From positions 1-42,914 of IMG/VR virus record IMGVR_UViG_3300021594_000673: a stretch of DNA of 42,914 bases, one strand, 5' to 3'. Below are positions 16,467 through 23,812 of the stretch, in pieces (positions within the stretch are counted from its first letter, which is position 1; each line of letters opens with the position of its first letter). The position numbers and the translations under genes were made by a program. Under the pieces are notes generated by a model that saw only the letters and a program-made list of their open reading frames with translations, ran no database searches and was not told where the DNA came from. This stretch comes from a virus.

Positions 16467-17195
16467 TTAATTTTTAAATACTCCTTTTTTTATCAACTTT
16501 TCCACCACTCTTACGGTAGATGTTTCTAATGCTTTTTTGGTTGATACACCAACTGTAGATTTATTGAATTTTGGTCCATCAATATCACCAAGAGTTGATG
16601 ATGTTTTAGTTGTAACCGCTTTTCCTTGTCCACTACCTGTGATAACTTCACCAGATTCTGCATCAACAAATCTAACTTGTAAACCAAGTTGTGTATTTTG
16701 TTTGATTGTCACACCTGATGTTTCAACCACCTCATCTTCACCAACAGAGAAGTCATAAACTTCAATGTAGACAAAGTATTTTGCTAACTTAATTTTACCT
16801 TTACCGTCAACTTTGTTTTCAGTAAAACCTTTGTTTGATGCTTTGAATTGGTTAACCATTCTTTCTTTTATTTCCAATTTGTCTTCAGTGAAAACAAATC
16901 TTCCTGTTTGTTCCAAATATTCTAAAACAATATTTGTAACACCCATACCAACTCTTGCGTCTTTTAACTCAGGGTACATCTCATAAACTTCTTCACTGAT
17001 ACCAATTTTCAAAATTTGTATTGGAATCTGAATTGTATCTGTGTATGGAGGTAATGAATCCAAAGATTTTTTCTTTTCAAATCCTGCGGTATATTCTTCG
17101 GTTTTAACTGAACCTATTTGCCCACTTAGTGGTTGTGTTGATACACAACTCGCAAATAATAAAGTTAAACCTACTAGTATATTACCAAGGCGCAT
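16467..17195 (-). CDS. CsgG-like outer-membrane secretion lipoprotein
   Basis: I start at the ATG at 17195, giving MRLGNILVGLTLLFASC with a lipobox Cys at 17. The body matches the CsgG family: VGMGVTNIVLEYLEQTGRF, then ELKERM-like KLEIKERM, a YFVYIEVYDFSV strand, a QVRFVDAESGEVITGSGQGK segment, and STVGVSTKKALETS. CsgG forms the nonameric outer-membrane channel that exports curli subunits. CsgG-like genes are known in some T4-like marine phages. Neighbours are secreted and repeat-rich, so it may export or display them; that is inference. The start overlaps the upstream gene by 14 bases. Confidence 0.75.
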   Translation of the reverse strand: MRLGNILVGLTLLFASCVSTQPLSGQIGSVKTEEYTAGFEKKKSLDSLPPYTDTIQIPIQILKIGISEEVYEMYPELKDARVGMGVTNIVLEYLEQTGRFVFTEDKLEIKERMVNQFKASNKGFTENKVDGKGKIKLAKYFVYIEVYDFSVGEDEVVETSGVTIKQNTQLGLQVRFVDAESGEVITGSGQGKAVTTKTSSTLGDIDGPKFNKSTVGVSTKKALETSTVRVVEKLIKKGVFKN

Positions 17196-17514
17196 CTTCA
17201 GTTTCGCTTTTCTTTGCTGGTTTAGATTCTGCTGGTGCTGCTTGTTTTTCAACAACAGTTTTTTCTTTGATAACTGTTGTAGTTCCGCCACCACCTCCTG
17301 CTGTGTTTTTTGACGAATTGTCAACACTTAAGTTGATAACAGGTGCTGCCGCAGGTGCTTGTTCTGTTTTTGGTTTTTCTTCGTCATCACCACCACCGAA
17401 TAATGTTGATGTGAACCATGCTCCACCAGCCGTAACTGCTGTTGCGATTGTACCGATAATTGTTTTTTTTAAACCTGACCAAGTACTGTCATTTGTTTCT
17501 TGTTCTTCACTCAT
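17182..17514 (-). CDS. single-TM protein with Gly/Ala/Lys-rich tail
   Basis: The 110-residue protein has one membrane helix (residues 17-36, TIIGTIATAVTAGGAWFTS), then GGGDDEEKPKTEQAP and a low-complexity Ala/Pro/Lys/Glu tail with GGGGG. No enzyme motif. It overlaps the CsgG-like gene and is probably a partner of it. Confidence 0.5.
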   Translation of the reverse strand: MSEEQETNDSTWSGLKKTIIGTIATAVTAGGAWFTSTLFGGGDDEEKPKTEQAPAAAPVINLSVDNSSKNTAGGGGGTTTVIKEKTVVEKQAAPAESKPAKKSETEDAPW

Positions 17515-17555
17515 TTTTTTGTATTTTATTTTTTGTTTATTTTTTTTTTCGGCTT

Positions 17556-17576
17556 ATGGGGGTCAGTAACCCCCAA
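17556..17576. terminator. hairpin in the surface operon
   Basis: GGGGGT and ACCCCC pair around a short loop between the genes ending at 17582 and starting at 17514. On the minus strand it lacks a T run, so it may limit rather than end transcription into the CsgG-like genes. Confidence 0.4.
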
Positions 17577-17581
17577 ATTTA

Positions 17582-19480
17582 TTATTTAGTTTTAACTGCT
17601 TTTTTTGTTGTTGTTTTTTCTTCGTTTCTTAAAACCGCCAAGTAAGTTCCTGGAGGTAAAAAACTCAAATCAACTGTGTTTGAATAAATTCCAATTTTAG
17701 TTTCGTTTGCAACAATTTCCATTTGTTGTTTTCCGTTTATATCATAAATACCAATTATGTTTTTACCTTCTTTGTAGATTTTAAAACCAATTGTTACATC
17801 ACCCTCAAATGGGTTAGGATATAAAATCATATCTTTGAAATTGTTTGTTGTACCACCCATTCTGAAAACTTGAATGATTCCGTCAGTTGGTGTGATGTTT
17901 AAATCAGTTGCCAATGGGTTACCTGCAAATTTTCTTTGAACATACAATGGACTTTTTCCCCACTCGTTCTGTGGTTTTTTAGATTCAAATTCTAATGTAA
18001 AAAACAAATCACCATCGTTAACCAAGTGTTGGTTATTAGATGGGTCATATCCACCCCATTCAACCATGTTGTTTGATGTATTGATGAAAGAAATCCAATA
18101 AGAAGTTTTCATTTCATTTTTTACACCTTTAAAAGTTAAAAGAGTAGAATCGTATTTCATACAAATCTGTAATGAACCTAAGTTAATACCACCTGTTTTT
18201 AATTTTACAGGAATTCTAACCACGTCACCAGCATCTACACCCAATTTAGGGTAGTTAACTTCAATAGTTTCCAAAATGTTATCATATGCTGTAGTTACAT
18301 CAATGATGTGTTTGTTAGCATTGTTTGGATTAACAATTTGAATTGGTGTTAAACGAGCTCTGTTGTAACCTGTTCCGTTAGCATCACCAGGACACACAAC
18401 ATAATAAGTTACAGAGTCAGGTTGACCTGCGATGATTTGGTATGTGAAGTTTGTTACACCCGCAATTGTACTTGTGTAGTTTTTACTCGAACCGTTAATA
18501 GTGTCGTATTCAGAAACTGTAAAGAATTTAACATCTTTAACACTATTTGACCAAGTTGTAAATCTACCTGATACTCTTGCGTAAACACCATAAACGTCAG
18601 AGATTGAAACTGAATTGTCTCCGTTTACGTCAGATGAATAGTAATCAAAACCAGTCATAGACTGAGTTCCCAATACATATTGGTTGATTCTTTGTGCATC
18701 TGATGTAGAAACAATTGCTCCAACACCCATAGTATCACCTTTAACTGCAATTCTTACATCCCAAACAGTTGTATCAATTGCAACATCTGTGAAGAAGAAT
18801 TTACCTAAACTATTAGTAAAGGTATCTTGAACATATGACCATGTTGAAGAAGTTTTAAGTTTCTTCTCTAATGATACTGTCAAGTTTTTTGAAGGTGTAC
18901 CAGTAACGTTTACAAACTTACCCTTAAATGACATAACCTGAGGTTTGAAAACACCACCAAAGTTTTTAAGTGTCAACGCATAGTCGGCACCTGCCTGAGT
19001 TGTAGATAACTGAGGAAAAGTTGGGGTTCCACCAAATGTCATATCGGTAGGGGTAAAGTATGTTGTTGCAAGTACTGATGAATGTTTCAAAGTAACTTGG
19101 AACATTTTACCATTCGGTAATGTAAAACTACTATTATTACCTGTGTAAGTTAAAGTAATTGTTACATATCCACCTGTTGGGTTGTCCACATACTGAAGAT
19201 ACTGTGAGAACGACGTATTCAACGAAGTAACAGTATCAACCTTAGCAAACGCAGTTTTATCGTAGAATACTCTAAACTGTGTTGCCGTAATGTTTGTTGA
19301 GGTGTTGTTGTACCAACACAATCCTATGTTTGTTTTTCCAGACCTATAGGTACCTGTTTGGTAAGTTGAATCTAATGTCACGTGAGCAGCCGTCGTGGAC
19401 GGTGTCGGACATGTTTGCGCGTAACTCACCAGCGAAGCGCAAACCAGCGTTAATGATAAAAGAATTTTTTTCATTTGCAT
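17582..19480 (-). CDS. secreted cohesin/dockerin-like protein with T9SS sorting domain
   Basis: The 632-residue protein has a signal peptide (MKKILLSLTLVCASLVSYAQ), a first cohesin-like beta domain (residues 30-175), a CNA-B-like module with the EF-hand loop DVNGDNSVSISDVYGVY, a second cohesin-like domain (about residues 405-515, IPVKLKTGGINLGSLQICM), and a C-terminal domain starting LYPNPFEGDVTIGF and ending in a Lys-rich tail. LYPNPF...G.Y...PGTY is the type A sorting signature of Bacteroidota T9SS cargo, so the product should cross the host outer membrane by T9SS. The first or third codon may be the start. It heads the operon running to 12762. Confidence 0.75.
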   Translation of the reverse strand: MQMKKILLSLTLVCASLVSYAQTCPTPSTTAAHVTLDSTYQTGTYRSGKTNIGLCWYNNTSTNITATQFRVFYDKTAFAKVDTVTSLNTSFSQYLQYVDNPTGGYVTITLTYTGNNSSFTLPNGKMFQVTLKHSSVLATTYFTPTDMTFGGTPTFPQLSTTQAGADYALTLKNFGGVFKPQVMSFKGKFVNVTGTPSKNLTVSLEKKLKTSSTWSYVQDTFTNSLGKFFFTDVAIDTTVWDVRIAVKGDTMGVGAIVSTSDAQRINQYVLGTQSMTGFDYYSSDVNGDNSVSISDVYGVYARVSGRFTTWSNSVKDVKFFTVSEYDTINGSSKNYTSTIAGVTNFTYQIIAGQPDSVTYYVVCPGDANGTGYNRARLTPIQIVNPNNANKHIIDVTTAYDNILETIEVNYPKLGVDAGDVVRIPVKLKTGGINLGSLQICMKYDSTLLTFKGVKNEMKTSYWISFINTSNNMVEWGGYDPSNNQHLVNDGDLFFTLEFESKKPQNEWGKSPLYVQRKFAGNPLATDLNITPTDGIIQVFRMGGTTNNFKDMILYPNPFEGDVTIGFKIYKEGKNIIGIYDINGKQQMEIVANETKIGIYSNTVDLSFLPPGTYLAVLRNEEKTTTKKAVKTK

Positions 19481-19493
19481 CTTGGTAATTACC

Positions 19494-19501
19494 TATAAAT
19501 A
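19494..19501 (-). promoter_or_regulatory. TATTTATA motif, putative phage promoter
   Basis: On the minus strand TATTTATA ends 13 bases upstream of the ATG at 19480; it is the only promoter-like sequence I see for the surface operon. Confidence 0.4.
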
Positions 19502-19548
19502 TGACTATGTGGACATTAGTGTCTTGTTAGTGTATATTTAACATTAAG

Positions 19549-19998
19549 ATGAAGTGGTTAGTTTTAATTCTTTTTTATATACCAATATTTGGATATTCAC
19601 AAATAAAAATTGATGATGTGGGCGACAATTGGAGACTACGAGTTGATTCAGCTCTTCAGATAGTTAAAAAATATGATACAACAAATTATAATGTTATTTT
19701 AAAGTATTGTAAGAATGTTTCATTTTGGAATGGGAACTTCTCAACAGTTGAGGACAGTCAAACAGTTGTTATAACAAGAAAAGATGCCACCCATAGTTGT
19801 TTAAACAACATTTCAGCAATTTTAGTACATGAATCACATCATTTAAGAATTATAAAACAAAAAATAAAATATACCCCAATTGAAGAAGAGGTTTTCTGTT
19901 ATTACACTGAATTAGAATTTTTAAGAAGAATACCTAATGTTGAAAATTGGTTAATAAATAACGCAAAAAAAATGATACAATATTATGAAGGACAATGA
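19549..19998 (+). CDS. secreted HExHH metallopeptidase-like protein
   Basis: A signal peptide (MKWLVLILFYIPIFGYSQ) leads about 130 residues with ILVHESHHLRII, a zinc-peptidase-like HExxH motif, followed about 15 residues on by EEEVFCYYTELEFL that could supply the third ligand. I infer a small secreted or periplasmic zinc peptidase; substrate unknown. Confidence 0.55.
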   Translation: MKWLVLILFYIPIFGYSQIKIDDVGDNWRLRVDSALQIVKKYDTTNYNVILKYCKNVSFWNGNFSTVEDSQTVVITRKDATHSCLNNISAILVHESHHLRIIKQKIKYTPIEEEVFCYYTELEFLRRIPNVENWLINNAKKMIQYYEGQ

Positions 19999-20131
19999 AT
20001 TTGAATGGCAAGGTAAGAAACAAGAAAATATTCAGTTTTCTTACAAAATGTTTTTTTGGAGTACAATAATTTGTGTAATACTGTTGCTCGGGTTAAGCGC
20101 AATTGGTTTTTTAGAATATTTCTTTAAATAA
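19985..20131 (+). CDS. small single-TM protein, 48 aa
   Basis: An ORF starting MKDNEFEWQGKKQENIQFSY overlaps the end of the preceding gene and has one C-terminal membrane helix (STIICVILLLGLSAIGFLEYF). Overlap and composition suggest a real small membrane protein coupled to the secreted peptidase. Confidence 0.5.
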   Translation: MKDNEFEWQGKKQENIQFSYKMFFWSTIICVILLLGLSAIGFLEYFFK

Positions 20132-20285
20132 ATAAGATAATATCACCATTACAATTGTCCCACTCGTCTTCCCAAAACGAATACTCAATCTGAGGATTTT
20201 CGTCTTGCGCAGATTTATCATCGGATATAAAATTATCCAAAATCGTGTTGAAATCTTGTTCGGTGGTTTTTTCGTTTGGGTCCAT
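20124..20285 (-). CDS. small acidic protein, 53 aa
   Basis: An ORF starting MDPNEKTTEQDFNTILDNFI is strongly acidic (SFWEDEWDNCNGD) and converges by eight bases on the small membrane protein at 19985. No family recognised. The 86 bases between it and 20372 show no gene. Confidence 0.45.
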   Translation of the reverse strand: MDPNEKTTEQDFNTILDNFISDDKSAQDENPQIEYSFWEDEWDNCNGDIILFI

Positions 20286-20371
20286 TGCTTTAGTCAAACA
20301 ATATATATCAAAAAATGTGCAATTTCAACCGCAAAAACCAAAAAAAAGTAAAAAATAATTAAAAAATAATC

Positions 20372-22006
20372 TTAAGAGAATTTTTCCTTGTATTTGTCAA
20401 AATTTGGACCTTTAATGTATCCATTTTTACCCTTAGGTTTTTGAATAATTCCGGCTTGGTTTGCCGCTGAAAAGAAAGATGATAGATATCCTTGAAGTGA
20501 TATTTGTCTTCCTGTTTTACTAAAACTTCCTTGGGGTGTAACAGTAACTTGACCTGTTCTTTTTAAGAAATCTAATTTATTACCAACAACACCTTCAGGT
20601 AATGAATCAATATAATTAATCAACGCTCTTGTTAATTTACCACCTTTAGTAAAGGTATAACCAGCTAATGTGTATTTTCTATTAATACCTTTTTTCTCAC
20701 TAAATTCCCTTAATTTAGCTTTGAAATAATCATAACTTGTAATTTTATCTAATGTTTTATCTAACATTTTGTGCATTGTCACCGAAAAAGACTTATCTTT
20801 ATTAAAATTACCATCAGTTTGTAATTGTTCTCCGTAATTTAAAAGATAATCATTACCATAATCATCATCTTGTTCAAAATTTAAAATAATTTGATATGTG
20901 TTTTCACCTGCCAATACTACACCATAAACTGAACCGTCTTCATAAAAATGAGAATCCTCATCAGGGTCAACTAATTCCATTTCAGTTTGATTGAATTCTG
21001 AAAGTCTATATTTTGCGGTAAATCTTTGAAATTCACCATCCTCTTCAACATCACCCAAATCATCATGTAATTCAAATTGTTCAAATCTTAACGCAATATT
21101 TACTGATTTAGTACCACTTAAAAAAAATCTAGAACCTGCCTGCATTAAAGCTGTTTTTGGAATTGTTGGAACCAATTCTTTAGTAAACCAAGAATCTTTT
21201 AACTGTTTTAAATCTTCATAAATTGAATCAATAGCTTTTTGTGGGATAATTGTTAGGAATAAATCTTTTTCACTATAACCTAACATATTATCCAAAACAT
21301 CATACCACTCGGCATCAATTAATTTCTGACCTGGTCTGATACTAAGGGCTATTTTATAAAATCTATCAGATACTTTTTTCTTTTTAACAATTATATAATA
21401 AAGATTTGCATTTTTTGTGTAATTATCAAAATAGGATGTGTTATCCTTCATTGTCGTACACCATTTGGTACCTGCACCATAATAACAAGATGCCGTATGT
21501 GTTTTTGGTTTCACTATTAAAACCGTATCACTATCGTAGATTTTCTCAACTTCTTTTCTAGCTTTCTTTTCCTCTTGTTTAATTGAAGATTTTTTAATTA
21601 AATCATCTGTAAAATCCAAAAAATCTCTTTCAAACCAATCTCCAATATATTCCCTTAAATCTTTTTTAGGGTATTTGTCTTTATTCTTATCAAAGAATTC
21701 AACTTTTGATACAACATTCTGAACAAATTGTCTTTTGCTACGTATAGACTCAATTGCTGTGTTAGGGTGATTTGGTTCAAGTTCTTCCAACTCTTTACCT
21801 TGTCTTGGATAAACTTCGTTGTTGAAAAAATATTGTTGTACTAAAGGTTCTAAATATTTGTAGTTTGTTTGTTGTAAAAACGGCTCCCCAATCAATATGT
21901 CATAAATTGATAATGGTTCAAAAGATGAATCTAATTTCCTATCGGCATCAATCTGTCCTTTGTATTTGTTATAAATGTCTTCTTTTCTACCTTCTAATAA
22001 TACCAT
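20372..22006 (-). CDS. YGxGTxWCT-motif phage protein, 544 aa
   Basis: The product starts MVLLEGRKEDIYNKYKGQID. Residues 170-230 hold VLIVKPKTHTASCYYGAGTKWCT and then a beta-rich IALSIRPGQKL stretch; the same core occurs in the product of 10036-10992. After it come an acidic region (DEDSHFYEDGSVYGVVLAGE) and a basic C-terminal winged-helix-like part (LDFLKRTGQVTVTPQGSFSK). The family recurs in large phages, with function unknown to me. A TATTTATA box lies three bases upstream of its ATG. Confidence 0.5.
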   Translation of the reverse strand: MVLLEGRKEDIYNKYKGQIDADRKLDSSFEPLSIYDILIGEPFLQQTNYKYLEPLVQQYFFNNEVYPRQGKELEELEPNHPNTAIESIRSKRQFVQNVVSKVEFFDKNKDKYPKKDLREYIGDWFERDFLDFTDDLIKKSSIKQEEKKARKEVEKIYDSDTVLIVKPKTHTASCYYGAGTKWCTTMKDNTSYFDNYTKNANLYYIIVKKKKVSDRFYKIALSIRPGQKLIDAEWYDVLDNMLGYSEKDLFLTIIPQKAIDSIYEDLKQLKDSWFTKELVPTIPKTALMQAGSRFFLSGTKSVNIALRFEQFELHDDLGDVEEDGEFQRFTAKYRLSEFNQTEMELVDPDEDSHFYEDGSVYGVVLAGENTYQIILNFEQDDDYGNDYLLNYGEQLQTDGNFNKDKSFSVTMHKMLDKTLDKITSYDYFKAKLREFSEKKGINRKYTLAGYTFTKGGKLTRALINYIDSLPEGVVGNKLDFLKRTGQVTVTPQGSFSKTGRQISLQGYLSSFFSAANQAGIIQKPKGKNGYIKGPNFDKYKEKFS

Positions 22007-22041
22007 AACTATAAATACACGTTGATAATAAAAAATAATTG

Positions 22042-22117
22042 TAGCGTAGACTGGATTCGAACCAGCGTGCCTCTGCTCCCAAAGCAGATGAGATAAACCT
22101 GACTCCTCTACTACGCT
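22042..22117 (-). tRNA. tRNA-Pro(TGG)
   Basis: Acceptor AGCGTAG/CTACGCT, discriminator A, anticodon stem TCTGC/GCAGA with loop TTTGGGA. Last tRNA of the array that begins at 23803. Confidence 0.9.
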
Positions 22118-22126
22118 ATTTTTTTG

Positions 22127-22200
22127 TGGACCGTGACGGATTCGAACCGTCGACCCCCTGCGTGCAAGGCAGGTGCTCTAGCCAACTGAGCTAACAGCCC
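22127..22200 (-). tRNA. tRNA-Ala(TGC)
   Basis: Acceptor GGGCTGT/ACGGTCC with two G-T pairs, anticodon loop CTTGCAC on stem CCTGC/GCAGG, discriminator A. Confidence 0.9.
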
Positions 22201-22208
22201 TTATTTTT

Positions 22209-22282
22209 GCGGTCCCACCGGGAATCGAACCCGGCACTTTGCCGTGACAGGGCAATATTATAGCCGATTAACTACAGGACCG
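22209..22282 (-). tRNA. tRNA-Asp(GTC)
   Basis: Acceptor CGGTCCT/GGGACCG, anticodon stem TTGCC/GGCAA with loop CTGTCAC. Confidence 0.88.
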
Positions 22283-22296
22283 TAGTTAGTAAATCC

Positions 22297-22331
22297 GGGC
22301 CCAACAAGCCGTAATAAACACGGAAGGGCCC
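22297..22331. other. GGGCCC-closed hairpin between tRNAs
   Basis: GGGCCC at 22297 pairs with GGGCCC at 22326, enclosing CCGT/ACGG with a seven-base loop. On the plus strand a T run follows, so it could also act as a terminator for antisense transcription. Confidence 0.5.
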
Positions 22332-22350
22332 TTTTTAAGATTCACATTTG

Positions 22351-22423
22351 AGCGGGAGACCGGATTCGAACCGGCGACCCCAACCTTGGCAAGGTTGTGC
22401 TCTACCAACTGAGCTACTCCCGC
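22351..22423 (-). tRNA. tRNA-Gly(GCC)
   Basis: Acceptor GCGGGAG/CTCCCGC, anticodon stem CAACC/GGTTG with loop TTGCCAA, discriminator T. Confidence 0.92.
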
Positions 22424-22426
22424 AAC

Positions 22427-22552
22427 AAAAAGAAACTTTCCTTCTACGCTCACCGTAGGTTTAGATTTTACCGATGGTTTGTTCCCCATCACCTGTTATG
22501 TGTGCACCATAGAGCAGGGTCCATTACAGAGTCGTAAGGAAAGGTTCTTTTT
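22427..22552 (-). ncRNA. cloverleaf-like structured RNA between two tRNA-Gly genes
   Basis: The ends form a 17-bp stem with one mismatch (22427-22443 with 22536-22552). Inside lie at least three hairpins: CTACG/CGTAG, GATGG/CCATC, and CCTG/CAGG enclosing TATG/CATA with a seven-base loop. It fills the whole gap between tRNA-Gly(GCC) and tRNA-Gly(TCC), has no ORF of note, and does not carry the TTCRA T loop of a tRNA. Function unknown. Confidence 0.5.
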
Positions 22553-22553
22553 G

Positions 22554-22625
22554 AGCGAGTGGGGAGAATCGAACTCCCATCTCCAGCTTGGAAGGCTGGA
22601 GTAATAGCCTTTATACGACACTCGC
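22554..22625 (-). tRNA. tRNA-Gly(TCC)
   Basis: Acceptor GCGAGTG/CACTCGC, anticodon stem CCAGC/GCTGG with loop CTTCCAA, discriminator T. Confidence 0.92.
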
Positions 22626-22632
22626 ATTTTTG

Positions 22633-22830
22633 GGTGGAATCAGACTAGTTCTGTCCACCGAGACCTTGTCGTTAACTTTCGTCAGAGCGTACCAAGACAC
22701 AAGATTTTAAAAACCCCCACAGTTTCTATTGGCCAAATATTCTTATGGGGGGTTGTTAACGCTTATGCCTTGGGTTATTCACGTTAACTCTATCTACCAC
22801 TGTGATGTTCTTACGGTAATCATCGTGGTA
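22633..22830 (-). ncRNA. structured spacer RNA in the tRNA array
   Basis: This 200-base gap contains nested inverted repeats: GGTGGA/TCCACC with inner CAGA/TCTG near 22633-22660; CGTTAAC/GTTAACG enclosing AACCCCC/GGGGGTT with an inner TTGGCCAA palindrome; and TACCAC/GTGGTA near 22795-22830. No gene is visible. The dense pairing suggests an ordered RNA. Confidence 0.4.
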
Positions 22831-22835
22831 CTTGG

Positions 22836-22906
22836 TTGCGAACCTAGGACTCGAACCTAGAACTTTGGGTTATGAGCCCAATATGTTACCATTACACCAA
22901 CTCGCC
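22836..22906 (-). tRNA. tRNA-Met(CAT), initiator-like anticodon stem
   Basis: Anticodon stem TTGGG/CCCAA with loop CTCATAA gives the three G-C pairs typical of initiator tRNA. The acceptor is GGCGAGT with GTTCGCA, leaving positions 1 and 72 unpaired (G, A), another initiator-like trait. The D arm (GTG, TAATGGTAA, CAT) is small, so elongator identity is not excluded. Confidence 0.75.
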
Positions 22907-22916
22907 ATATATTTGG

Positions 22917-22995
22917 TTGTGATTAGAGGACTCGAACCTCTGACGGGGGGCGACCCAATTCGGTTCATGAGACCGACGTTACACCTGTATCACAA
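22917..22995 (-). tRNA. atypical tRNA with CAT anticodon
   Basis: The anticodon arm TCGGT/ACCGA with loop CTCATGA and the T arm AGAGG/CCTCT with TTCGAGT are good. The acceptor is about 6-7 bp (TGTGAT/ATCACA), the D arm is too short to pair normally, and the variable region is about 18 bases with a GGG/CCC mini-stem. It may be a decayed or specialised tRNA. Confidence 0.5.
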
Positions 22996-23000
22996 TTTGG

Positions 23001-23072
23001 TAGCGGGGACAGGATTCGAACCTGTGACCTCAAGGTTATGAGCCTTGCAAGCTACCTCTGCTCTACCCCGCT
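23001..23072 (-). tRNA. tRNA-Met(CAT)
   Basis: Acceptor AGCGGGG/CCCCGCT, anticodon stem CAAGG/CCTTG with loop CTCATAA, T loop TTCGAAT. The 5' part (GCGGGGTAGAGCAG) resembles bacterial initiator tRNA, but positions 1-72 pair and the stem has only two of three G-C pairs. Confidence 0.8.
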
Positions 23073-23082
23073 ATTTAAAAAA

Positions 23083-23389
23083 GTTGTAATTAGTTTAGAG
23101 GTTGGTAACCTATAGGTCGTACGTACCATCACTTGTACTTTGTGTCAGGGGTTCACCCCATACCTCCATTTGCTGATTAATAAGGATTTGAACCTTAATC
23201 CTGCATCCCAATTACGTTCTGCCGTGCCCCATACACCATAACCAATCGGAAGTTTCGAACCTTCCAGTCTCAGGGTAATTAATCCTGAGGTTTGTGGATA
23301 ATACAGGAATCGAACCTGCGTCTGAGAATCACCTCTGTGGTACCACTCCACTAATTAGCCTATTCAAGTTAATTACTCTTGAATGTTTG
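23083..23389 (-). ncRNA. structured spacer with degenerate tRNA-like elements
   Basis: No gene is seen. There are T-arm-like hairpins (TAAGG/CCTTA with loop TTCAAAT near 23181-23197; GGAAG/CTTCC near 23248-23263) and GGGG-TTCA-CCCC near 23149. The best element is 23295-23360: acceptor GGCTAAT/ATTATCC with one mismatch, D arm GTGG/CCAC, T arm GCAGG/CCTGT with TTCGATT, but an anticodon arm cut to GAG/CTC with a six-base loop. Confidence 0.4.
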
Positions 23390-23545
23390 TAGTCAGGACA
23401 GGGCTCGAACCTGTAGCGCCGGATTACTGCAGTTACGGCATTCGTCCTAGGTAAGCTCTTTCAACCATACACCATCATAGGACTAAGCGTCTTCCAAGTT
23501 ATAAGGGGACTATATGTCTGCTTATAAGCATTTCGCCACCTGACT
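23390..23545 (-). ncRNA. enlarged tRNA-like element (AGTCAGG family)
   Basis: The ends are tRNA-like: acceptor AGTCAGG/CCTGACT, discriminator A, T arm ACAGG/CCTGT with loop TTCGAGC. The interior is 80 bases too long: the D region has an extra GCTTA/TAAGC hairpin and the anticodon position has GTCCTA/TAGGAC closing a loop of about 28 bases. The same ends recur at 26100, 26300 and 26421. Confidence 0.5.
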
Positions 23546-23555
23546 ATTTATTTGG

Positions 23556-23629
23556 AGCCTCCGGACGGATTCGAACCGCCGACCCACTGATTACAAATCA
23601 GTAGCTCTGGCCAACTGAGCTACGGAGGC
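23556..23629 (-). tRNA. tRNA-Thr(TGT)
   Basis: Acceptor GCCTCCG/CGGAGGC, anticodon stem ACTGA/TCAGT with loop TTTGTAA, T loop TTCGAAT. Confidence 0.92.
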
Positions 23630-23633
23630 ATTT

Positions 23634-23729
23634 AAGTTACATCGTACAGGCATTCTACTTCCAGTTCCGAGAACTTGTATCTAATTTAACCCTACTCACC
23701 ACTGTACGGGTACCTGAGGATATAACTTT
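23634..23729 (-). ncRNA. structured spacer RNA
   Basis: A 10-bp end stem (AAGTTATATC with GATGTAACTT, one G-T) encloses CGTACAG/CTGTACG and AGTTC/GAACT hairpins. It fills the gap between tRNA-Thr and tRNA-Glu and holds no gene. Confidence 0.45.
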
Positions 23730-23731
23730 TG

Positions 23732-23803
23732 TACTCGGTAGGGGAGTCGAACCCCTCTTACCAGGATGAAAACCTGAGGTCCTAACCGATAGACGAACCG
23801 AGC
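23732..23803 (-). tRNA. tRNA-Glu(TTC)
   Basis: Acceptor GCTCGGT/ACCGAGT, anticodon stem TCAGG/CCTGG with loop TTTTCAT, T loop TTCGACT. First tRNA of the array that runs down to 22042. Confidence 0.9.
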
Positions 23804-23812
23804 AATTTTTTT

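Noticed and set aside
22832-23041. Small ORFs with motifs like GLEPRTLGYEP across the tRNA region
   Set aside because: These are translations of antisense tRNA T-loop and acceptor sequences, a common annotation artefact.
23390-23545. tmRNA
   Set aside because: Acceptor and T arm fit, but it is far too short and has no tag-peptide reading frame.
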